From assembly GCA_965153355.1 (NCBI GenBank), contig OZ231127.1, positions 21,762,001 through 21,826,000 of the forward strand: 64,000 nt of DNA, read 5' to 3'. The stretch comes from Flaccisagitta enflata (Eukaryota; Chaetognatha; Sagittoidea; Aphragmophora). This document shows positions 10,001-17,775 of the stretch, in pieces (positions within the stretch are counted from its first letter, which is position 1; each line of letters begins with the position of its first letter). The position numbers and the translations under genes were made by a program. The notes beneath the pieces were generated by a model, which was given only the letters and a program-made list of their open reading frames with translations, ran no database searches and had not been told where the DNA came from.

Positions 10001-13000
10001 TGGGTCTCGTGGGTCTTTAGAGTGGTAAAGACACATGTTCAGTGCTGTACTTGCCACTGAAAAGGGTAAGAAAACATTGGTGTTAATGTAGTTTGTTACT
10101 GTGATAGTTTAGGGACAGATCGACATATTGATAGGTTGACATACTTGTGAGATAATGTCCAGGGAAAATTGCAAGTTCATTTTGGATTGAAATAAAATAG
10201 AAACGGATTGCATCCAGTAAAAAAACTGTTGAGGATGAGAGAGGGAGTAATTAATAATCGGTAAAGAAATTAATTTAATCTATGTAAGAATGTGATTATG
10301 TCATAAATAAATGGATAGAGTAATACATCCCTGCGTCCAGAAGGTTGTAGGTCCATAGGCAATGAAGCAATGATTTGAATTTTAATGTTTTCCATAACGA
10401 GCAGAAATGGGTGTAGTCAGAAAGACTTATTTCCTTATTGTTGTTAAGCTTATCAGAAAATGCTTCTCTTGGGGGAATGGTGGTAATATTTTGGAGTTCA
10501 TGGATTGATTGTGCCAAATTAAATGGGAATATCAATTTTCCTTTTACAATTTCAAGAAATTGGGTGTGGGTGTAATTACAGTGAACGCTTGCAAAATTGT
10601 AGGTGGCAGGAAATTGCTTCTGAAGTGGTGTTTTGGTTTGGAAGGCAACGTCACGTAAGTCATCTATGCATTTGCTCAAAGATGCATTTATGTGCAAATA
10701 GCTATCGAAAAACACAAACTCGCGTGATTCTGTAAGGCAGATGGGTTTAGGGCTGTCTTTGTCAGAGCTTGTCTTTGATTTCAAAGTACATGGTTTGCAA
10801 AGGTGGCCGTCTGGACAGGTAAAGCGAAATTTGCAGGATATCACCGTGTTTGCATCACGCATAATGACTTTGGCAGGTTTTAGCAAAAGGCGTTTCTCAT
10901 GGAAAGTGCCAAAACTTGTTGGAGTTTTGATAGTTTTGTTCCCTAGACGGGCTACTGTTCTTACCAGCCATAAAAAGTCATAACTATAGAGTGAAAACGT
11001 GAAGGTCATGGAAAGAGGAAAAATTGAGGGAAATTGAAGGAAAATAAGGGTGTGGTGTAAGTTAGTGGTTACTTGTTTTAGATCTTGGACACGTGGTGCT
11101 ATAAGAGGTTTTGTTGGTCTTTCCGTCTGTCTGTTTGTGTCTGAAAAGTGAAAAAAAAAACATATTATAACTAATTTGTGATTTTGATATATGTTTAAAT
11201 AAGAGTTCTTGACACTTTATGTCGCAAAAGCACTCTTCTTTTAAAAGAGGCTGATTTAAAAATTAAGTGGTACTTTTTTAAAAATAGATATTGTTTGGAA
11301 AGTGACATACACATTGGTGGACATACACAGATGTATAACATAACCATTCACAGGCATACACACACAATTTTGAGTGTATTATGTAAACTCTTATAAAAGG
11401 TGTATATCAAAAAGAAAATATTGAAATTTGTCACAAATTAGTTAAAAATAGCACAAGTTAGGGTTGGTCATTAGTTACCTTGAGCCATTATGAGAAATAA
11501 CATAGCTTGGGCTCTTCAGTAAGTATCTTTTTTGGATGTTACATTCAACGCAAAGTTTGCTGTGTGGGGAAAAATAAGAATGTCAGTGAATAGGAAGTGA
11601 GAAAGTATATATATATATATACAATTGACTAAAAAGATGTTTATCTAGTACACTTACGCCTGAAGTTTGCTCTTGAGCTGAAGATGTACATGGTCACGAG
11701 CAGGTAGCACTTTTTCTTTAGTTCTGATAATTGAAAAAGGTTTGCGGAAAGTGGAAACTGCGCGAATGGGTGTGTCTGAGCGTTTGAATTTGTGTGAGAA
11801 AAATAAATTGCCACAGAAAATGCAGCGTTTGTGCAAATTCCAATGAAAATTTTCCTCTGGTGAAAAATTTGATTTTATGGGAATGCCTGGGTCTCTTTCA
11901 AAACTGTCTGCTAAAAATAAGGAAAGCATTTTTGCATCTTGTCTTAGTGTTAGGAGAAAGGATAGCATGAAATCATCCTCAGATTGGGTTTCTGGATCGT
12001 AACACATTCCTCTTGGTTTGGACAGGTTTGAAGGTAAATGTAAGTGGTCATGGAGGCTTGTATGTGCCAAGGCATAGGCAAAAACTGAATGGATTTTTTC
12101 AGCTCCTGAGGGAGTTGGTTGCTCTGGCTTTGGAGTATGTAAGAAGCTCTCAACATCACAAGCTGTCAACGTTAGAGGAAGCAAAAGCTTGTGTAGCTCC
12201 CCTCTCCTAAAACGTAGTCCTGATACTTCTGTTTTGCCTGTGTATGGGTTTTGTGAAAGATGATGAGATATGATTCTATTCCTAATCTTTCTTTTTGAGG
12301 TCTTGTGGCCTGATGGGAATGGATTGCAGGCAATTTTGTGGGATTTGAATGAGACAGCTGACTTGAACAACGATTGACAAATTCTGCAGCAGAAATGGCA
12401 GTCTCTGGCACCATTGTGTTGGTATCGTAAGTTATTTGTGTACAAAAATTTAATAAAATCAGGTACTACTAGAACGTGGGCGGGTGAGGAGTGTAATGTT
12501 TTTGGATTATGTAAGGGGTTTATCTGACTATTTGCCCATAAATGTGGTCCATCCTCAACCAAATCTACCTGAAGGTATTCATTTAAATCATGTTTTAAAG
12601 ACAAAAGTTTAGGGTAGATATGAATGGTTTTATCATTTTCACTGTCTCCACATTGAATTCTAAATAAATTCAATGCGATTCCGCGGAAGGTAGAGAGACC
12701 TGGGATAAGTTTACTGAGTTTCAAAGGGATAGGTGAGTTGGCTTTCTCTAAGTTCTTAAAGTTTTTGAGAGGAATAGATGGGGGTTCACCTTTTTTATGT
12801 TCGACAAGGTGGTGAAAGTTTAAACATGGTAAGATCTGTGAAACGTCTTTTCTAGTTATGAGGTTTGGTGTTTTTTTTTCAATACCTACAAGTATTGTGA
12901 GACAAATTGACACTGGGATACATACTCCACGATATAAACTAAAATTCTCTATGTATACATCTGGATCAAAGAGATAGTCGGAGACTAGATGTTTAATGTT

Positions 13001-13951
13001 GGGGTGAAACTTTCTCCTAAAAATATTGGGTCTGCCAGAGAAACGTTGTAGTTGGTTGTTCTGGCCACCTATTGCGTAACGTAAATGGAATACATTGCAA
13101 CTATGGAACAACCAACAGGATCCATATATGGTTAACATTGATTCACAGTCCGCGATTGCTTCTTCTGTAAAAAGGAGGTGGGTAGGAGATGGGGTGAGAT
13201 GGGATAATGGTTAACATGGTGGTTTTAGAGTGGTATGTATAAGAATAATCAGAATGGGTCATACCAAAAAATGCTTGTACAAATTCGTTGATGAATTGTA
13301 GCTTTTGATGATGGCTGAAAAATGATGGCATCGTCCACTGTCTGTTTCTCATGCTGGACCATCTAGGTGGGTCAGTGGTTGGGTTGGTGGTTGGGTTGGT
13401 GGGTGGGTGGGTGGGTGACAAGATTGGGTGATAAGATTACTGGTTGGTCCATGAATTTATTTTGTCAACGACAGCAAAACAAGGCCAAGTAGGCCAATAA
13501 GGTGCGACGTGTGGATCGTCGAAACGACTGCAGTTATCAACCAGACCAAGACATCATGACCGACCGACGGACACAGCCATTGAGAGTGCTTTGTCGCACC
13601 TAAAAAATTGGTCAATACAATTGGTCACTGTAATTGGTACCTTGTGCAAAACTCGTCCAGTTTTTGTCCATGTTGGAAGGTCATGCATGTAGCTATCCAG
13701 AGGAACAATTTAGAGTGTGGGTGTTCGTTCAAAATAGTCAATAATTTAGGTTTGACGTGAAATTTAATGTAAAAAAAAATCTCCTCAATGTGAGATAAGC
13801 GGATGTGAAGATGGGTATCTTGTCTTTCCCAGACCCATTTTGAAAGTCGCCCTATCAAGAACAGGTAGATAAACGTTAAGGTATGGGGTGAGGTGTCGAT
13901 AGAGTTTCTTAGGTGTTGGTGACTTGGTTTAAGGGACAGACAGACCGTCAA
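7066..13951 (-). CDS. Protein-primed family B DNA polymerase (Polinton/adintovirus type), at least 12 exons
   Basis: Would replicate the element. Exons: about 13641-13951, 13265-13314, 11658-13164, 11479-11559, 10327(or 10331)-10983, 10145-10225, 9934-10056, 9629-9725, 8568-9318, 8198-8331, 7715-8105, 7066-7407; roughly 1,500 aa. Motifs in order: C2H2-like CRICQSLFKSAVSFKSHKIAC; Exo I TACDVESFL; Exo II HNGSSYDFLWLV, formed across the 11479/10983 junction; Exo III WTYNLLDA; GKLIFPFNL and IPPREAFSDKLNN as in DNA_pol_B_2; Pol A YYIDANSLYPS, formed across the 9629/9318 junction; Pol B-like VYKNYSVAVCGK; Pol C CLSDTDSMI at about 8235-8260; then MMFKDE and the KRCKGIRR C-terminal segment. The true start is unresolved: an ATG at 14105 (MEQNNNYYHQ) is in another frame. 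The 10327/10225 junction is also irregular. HR repeats occupy several introns. Confidence 0.85.
7421..7662 (-). repeat. Hairpin repeat HR, in PolB intron
   Basis: Reverse-orientation copy with an expanded (GACC)n arm at 7546-7625, ending GTCGTGTGCACGTGACT. Occupies most of the 307-bp intron between exons 7715-8105 and 7066-7407. Confidence 0.85.
8437..8505 (+). repeat. Partial HR repeat in PolB intron
   Basis: Only the variable (GTCC/GTCG)n arm is recognisable, inside the 236-bp intron 8332-8567. Confidence 0.55.
9373..9522 (-). repeat. Hairpin repeat HR, in PolB intron
   Basis: Reverse copy from ACAAGGCCGGATATACGG to GTCCGTAAACTAAAAAG, in intron 9319-9628 between the two exons that together form polymerase motif A. 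Confidence 0.8.
13482..13605 (-). repeat. Hairpin repeat HR, third arm type, in PolB intron
   Basis: Reverse copy with arms GGTGCGAC and GTCGCACC instead of the GTCGCG type: starts ACAAGGCCAAGTAGGCC, ends TTTGTCGCACCTAAAAA. In intron 13315-13640. A related 5' fragment is at about 4518-4600. Confidence 0.75.
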
Positions 13952-14105
13952 AGAAGTGTGTAGGTAAATTCTAAGTCATCTCTCAGATAGCAGGATACTG
14001 AGAGTGTTTCAGCATTAATGTGTGAGAGTATCTGTTCGTCTTCTAATTCATCCAAATTTGGATTATTGTCTTGTTCTTGATGGTAATAATTGTTATTTTG
14101 TTCCA
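13952..14105 (-). CDS. Possible first exon of the PolB gene (frame unresolved)
   Basis: An ATG at 14105 in good context opens about 50 codons rich in Asn, Gln, Glu and Asp (MEQNNNYYHQEQDNN...), ending at a TGA near 13946. The first recognised polymerase exon continues immediately downstream in a different frame. A candidate acceptor (TTAG) lies at about 13967, but the only nearby GT donor would leave a 28-nt intron in the wrong phase. It may be the true N-terminus with a frameshift, an exon with an unseen splice, or chance. Confidence 0.3.
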
Positions 14106-14598
14106 TGATTAGATTCCCCTCCCCACTCCTCCCTCCCTCCTTCCCTTTCCCTCCTATTTCAACATAAGAAAATGTGAATCATTTAGGAATAAAATGTCAA
14201 AAAGAGAACAGGGTAATAAGAATTATGTATGTAGACACTCAGTCTCTCTATTTCATGTTAATCAATTTATTTTGTCAAATAAAGACGTTTAAAACTGGAG
14301 TTATGAAGGCCAATTAGTCGGTCAAAGAAAGTAATTGTCATTTTGTTTGTTGATCGAAGATGGAGATGGTCTCCTGAGGGAGTGTCGTCACGCGATTCAC
14401 GATGGGGAAAATGCGCAGTCACGACAATTTGTCTAATGTGGCAGACAAAAAAAGATTGAATTAACTCTGTTTAGGAGAGTTTATGATAGGGTCATTATGG
14501 GTCATTATTGGGTCATTGGGTTATTGGGTCATTGGGTCTGTGACTAAAATCGGAAGGGTGGGGAGAGGGGGTGTAGTGTTGATTCATACTGAGTGAAT

Positions 14599-14868
14599 TC
14601 AATCTTTTAAAGGTACTTTAATTGAATTTTGTCTTCGAGCTTCAAAAAGGCGGCGGACAAAGAGTGAAAGTTCTCTTTGGAAGGAGAGTAGTTGAACCTC
14701 CAAGAAGCTGCTGAACGATGGGTTTGAGTCAAGTAGATTCGTTAAGTGCTGATGTATAGCTGCCGATAGAGTTTTTACTCTATCCTTGTCATTGTCACAA
14801 AAGCAGACCGAGTTAGGATGGTCGTCTGGACCAGTTTCATCCTCTGAGTTCCTGTTTGAATCACCCAT
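14599..14868 (-). CDS. Small unrecognised protein, 89 aa
   Basis: Single-exon ORF with ATG at 14868 (MGDSNRNSEDE). The first third is acidic and polar and contains a CFC pair. The rest is amphipathic helix-like (LLDSNPSFSSFLEVQLL, then a basic REL..FVRRLFEARR segment). It sits on the same strand as PolB, about 500 bp upstream. The segment around LLDSNPSFSSFLE weakly resembles ILDQKHPSVFKFFELL in the next ORF upstream (15335-15877), hinting at related small proteins of the element. Function unknown. Confidence 0.45.
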   Translation of the reverse strand: MGDSNRNSEDETGPDDHPNSVCFCDNDKDRVKTLSAAIHQHLTNLLDSNPSFSSFLEVQLLSFQRELSLFVRRLFEARRQNSIKVPLKD

Positions 14869-15038
14869 TTTTGTCTGGTACAAATTGGCAGATGAATAAA
14901 TTGAGTGAAAAAATCGACATAAAAAGATAAAAAGATATGGCTAATTTGAACCATGTAGATTGCTAAAACAAAGGCCTGATGAATCGATGTGTCCAGTCGA
15001 ATGTGAAGTATTAGAAGTAGTAAGCTCAAAAGTGGAAA

Positions 15039-15210
15039 CAAGGCCGGATACACGGCCTTCGGTTGCGGATTTTGTGGGCAGGGGAAGGAACAGTTATTTT
15101 TCCACTTTTCAACTCGAGTGTGACGGACCAACCGACCGACCGACCAACCAACCAACGGACGGACGGACGGACAAAGCCTCTTATAGAGTTCCGTGTCTGC
15201 AACTAAAAAA
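15039..15210 (-). repeat. Hairpin repeat HR between two small ORFs
   Basis: Reverse copy from ACAAGGCCGGATACACGG to GTGTCTGCAACTAAAAAA, with (GACC)n and (GGAC)n arms. Intergenic. Confidence 0.85.
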
Positions 15211-15334
15211 GCCAAACGATTAGGTAAGCGACGGAGTGATAAAAATTTGTTAATTGGTCTATTGACGGACACAGTCTGTTGTACACAGGTGATTCAATTT
15301 TATTTAAAAGCGTTTTACAAATGCATGCGTCACG

Positions 15335-15877
15335 TTAAATCCATCTCCATTGTCCAGTCTCATCCATCCTTCTCTGAAGTCCAATCAGAGAGCTTTCAAC
15401 GATTCTAGCGCCAAGGTGACCATCTTCTCTTGCAAGAAGCTCAAAGAATTTGAAAACGGAAGGGTGCTTTTGGTCAAGGATTTTCTTGACCAAATCCAAA
15501 GACCTCTCGTCGAAATCGTCGTCCTCTTCGTTGTTGTTGTCGTCGATGTCGTTATCGTCATCGTCGTCGTTGTCGTCGTACGGTGCTCTCCACTGGTCGA
15601 ATCGTTGCGTGAGAAATCTTTGACGTCCCAAGGTCAAGAGAAGGTCGTCGACGTGATTTTCGGTGTCGGTCCTGTTGTTGGTAAAATGAGTAGAGAGAGG
15701 GACATTGTCGATCATCGGGCCCCATCCAGCCTGATCTGCGTCGGAGGTTGACGTCTCTCGTGATCCTGGTCGGCTTGATGAAGAGCTGCGTTGTGGCGAG
15801 TTTCCGGGCTCACTGGTTGAGTTTTGAGTCATTAGTTTTTCGTCATCTGTTGTGTTACCGATCGGAGTTGACGCCAT
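15335..15877 (-). CDS. Small unrecognised acidic protein, 180 aa
   Basis: Single-exon ORF with ATG at 15877 (MASTPIGNTTDDEKL); the frame is open to 15946, but upstream residues look like non-coding AT-rich sequence. Layout: Ser/Thr-rich N-terminus (SSSSSRPGSRETSTSD), an ordered middle (DDLLLTLGRQRFLTQRFDQW), an Asp/Asn tract from (GAC/GAT)n at about 15525-15585, then a C-terminal helical part ending ETGQWRWI. Same strand as PolB and separated from the 89-aa ORF by an HR repeat. No family recognised. Confidence 0.5.
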   Translation of the reverse strand: MASTPIGNTTDDEKLMTQNSTSEPGNSPQRSSSSSRPGSRETSTSDADQAGWGPMIDNVPLSTHFTNNRTDTENHVDDLLLTLGRQRFLTQRFDQWRAPYDDNDDDDDNDIDDNNNEEDDDFDERSLDLVKKILDQKHPSVFKFFELLAREDGHLGARIVESSLIGLQRRMDETGQWRWI

Positions 15878-16046
15878 TTTGAGGTTTTTAAGTAACAATT
15901 TGATAATGACTAGTAGATAGAGTAAAAAAGCGTTAGAGCGAAGCATTAATTAGAGGTGAGACAAAAAGCAGGTACTGTGACATGTAAGCGGTAAAAGGAA
16001 ATCTGTTGGATACGGGGAGAGATAGGTGATGGCGTAAAAACAACAA

Positions 16047-16196
16047 GACCAGATACAAGGTTGTCCTAGTCGCGTGTGAGGTGGGCAGGAGTAGGGTTGG
16101 AGAAGGTCAAAATGTCAAAAAGTAAAAAGGGGACCGACCGACCAACTGAGCAACCGACATGACTTGTAGAGTTGTGAAGCATGCAACTAAAAAAAG
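16047..16196 (-). repeat. Hairpin repeat HR near the contig end
   Basis: Diverged reverse copy from ACAAGACCAGATACAAGG to AAGCATGCAACTAAAAA. Intergenic, between the 180-aa ORF and the gap-truncated ORF. Confidence 0.75.
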
Positions 16197-16256
16197 CGAC
16201 AAATGGAAAGAATCAAAGCGGCAAAGCGAAGCTTTCTGAGTCACAGAGTTTTGGTC

Positions 16257-16503
16257 CTAGAGTGCTTTGTCGTAGTCGGGATGAAAAATCTCTGGTTTGA
16301 TTTGAGGTGGAAAATCAGAATGTTGATCTGCGTGGACTACTTTGATGATTTGGACATCAGGTTGGTTATCATCATCATCGTTAGTTGATGGATTGAAATT
16401 TTCGTCGTTGGTCTGTGGGTAGTAGTCATTAGTGTTGAAAGAACTGAGGAACAGTTCGTCGTCACTGTATGTCCGTATTCTTGATTTTTTTTAGTTTGTC
16501 CTT
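16257..16503 (-). CDS. C-terminal end of an unrecognised acidic protein, cut by the gap
   Basis: A frame running from near the assembly gap to a TAG at 16257 reads as an Asp/Asn-rich protein tail (YSDDELFLSSFNTNDYYPQ ... EIFHPDYDKAL). An upstream stop near 16490 means the true exon must begin close to 16485 or the frame changes at the gap. Composition resembles the neighbouring small acidic ORFs. Weak evidence; the alternative frame is also open but reads as less protein-like. Confidence 0.3.
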
Positions 16504-16513
16504 NNNNNNNNNN
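16504..16513. other. Assembly gap (10 N)
   Basis: Ten ambiguous bases. The Polinton-like genes are all to its left and a different set of genes and transposons to its right, so the two sides may not be adjacent in the genome. Confidence 1.
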
Positions 16514-16763
16514 AATGGATGAGCTTGGACATGTCCGCCGCGCATCTTTCATACGGGTGCCTCTCCACCATTCCATACAGCTTGCGAACTTGGTGGAACC
16601 GCAAAATTTTAAATGAGTAATTCTGGCTGAACATGCTTCATGTAAAAGAGCAGGTAGAAGCTGCTTGCGCATATCCTGAGTGAGTAAAACGGATAGGCAA
16701 TTGTACCTTTTCCATATCAAAGCCACTTCAATTGCAATTGCAAATAAATCCTTGAAGTTAGAG

Positions 16764-17648
16764 TCAGACCTGCTGTGAATTGAGTGCCATCAGCTTGAGG
16801 ACAGGGGCGAATTTGCTCAGGAAACCGGACACACTGCTGCGAAGCTCCTTGTTGATACGTTCAGCAACCGCGGTGACTTTCATTACAGTGCCGTCCGGGA
16901 CATGTTTCGTAAAGAGACGCATCACCTCTTTTCGCTCTTGTTCCATTGTGAGACAGTAAGTAGGAAATTGGTCGGGGAAGTTGGTCAGCAGGCATTTTTC
17001 AACCACCTTCAATGAAGGATGAAGTAAAGGAAACAATGAAAGAATGAATGAATGAATGAATGAATGAATGAATGAATGAATGAATGAATGAATTAATGAA
17101 TGAATGAATGAATAATTGTAATAAAACAATGAATGAAATAAAAGAAAGAAACAAAGAATGAATGAATAAATGAATGAATGAATGAATGAATGAATGAATT
17201 AATGAAGGAATGAATAATTGTAATAAAAGAATGAATGAAATAAAAGAAACAAACAAAGAATGAATGAATAAATGAATAAATGAATGAATGAATGAATTAA
17301 TGAATGAATGAATAATTGTAATAAAAGAATGAATGAAATAAAAGAAAGAAACACGAAAGTAAGGACTGAGAAGTGTGTTGCATCCATATGAGGCAACTTA
17401 CTTCAAACGTGCTGGAGTAATGGTACCACTCGTGGCGGGCCTCAAAAATTTTGAGCCACAAGTCGGCGAGCGCTTTGTGCTTGCCAACAGCCCTATGGAT
17501 GCTTGTCCACAACTGTTTTATTTCTTGATCCTCGAGTTCAGGTCGCTTTTACCTCTTGGCAGCGTCCTTGAGGGCTTTCGCAAAGTTCAGCAGCGTGCAT
17601 GGACCCAACCTGGGAGGCGGAGGGGTGCCGAAGTGTTCGATAACCGGC
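16764..17648 (-). pseudogene. Unrecognised two-exon gene fragment with an in-frame stop
   Basis: Exon A (about 17402-17648) and exon B (16764-17006) join in phase 0. Exon A starts after an AATAG acceptor and reads VIEHFGTPPPPRLGPCTLL, then hits TAA at 17549-17551. The same frame then continues with protein-like sequence (KRPELEDQEIKQLWTSIHRA) up to a GAA|GTAAG donor. Exon B reads VEKCLLTNFPDQFPTYC and ends NSQQV-stop. The intron is an (AATG)n-rich block. The acceptor phase of exon A also fits an alternative donor just before the G2 stop codon, so it might be an alternative 3' end of G2. Not recognised. Confidence 0.4.
17010..17350. repeat. (AATG)n microsatellite in three blocks
   Basis: Three similar blocks of AATG/GAAT repeats separated by copies of a 'taattgtaataaaa.aatgaatgaaataaaagaaa' spacer make a higher-order repeat of roughly 115 bp. 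It lies inside the intron of the 16764-17648 gene fragment and makes spurious SFIHSFIHSF reading frames. Confidence 0.9.
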
Positions 17649-17775
17649 CTATTTCCCAATGTTGCAGACCAAATTACGGGAAGTATGCGATCATGATGTG
17701 CAATGACGTGAAATATCAGCAACCATTCATTACACAATACCAACAACCATTATTTTTCTTTGCTCGGCTGTTGTT

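Noticed and set aside
16514-16726. Ribosomal-protein-like fragment (FHQVRKLYGMVERHPYER)
   Set aside because: A brief resemblance to a small ribosomal protein did not hold over its length, the frame is short and cut by the gap.
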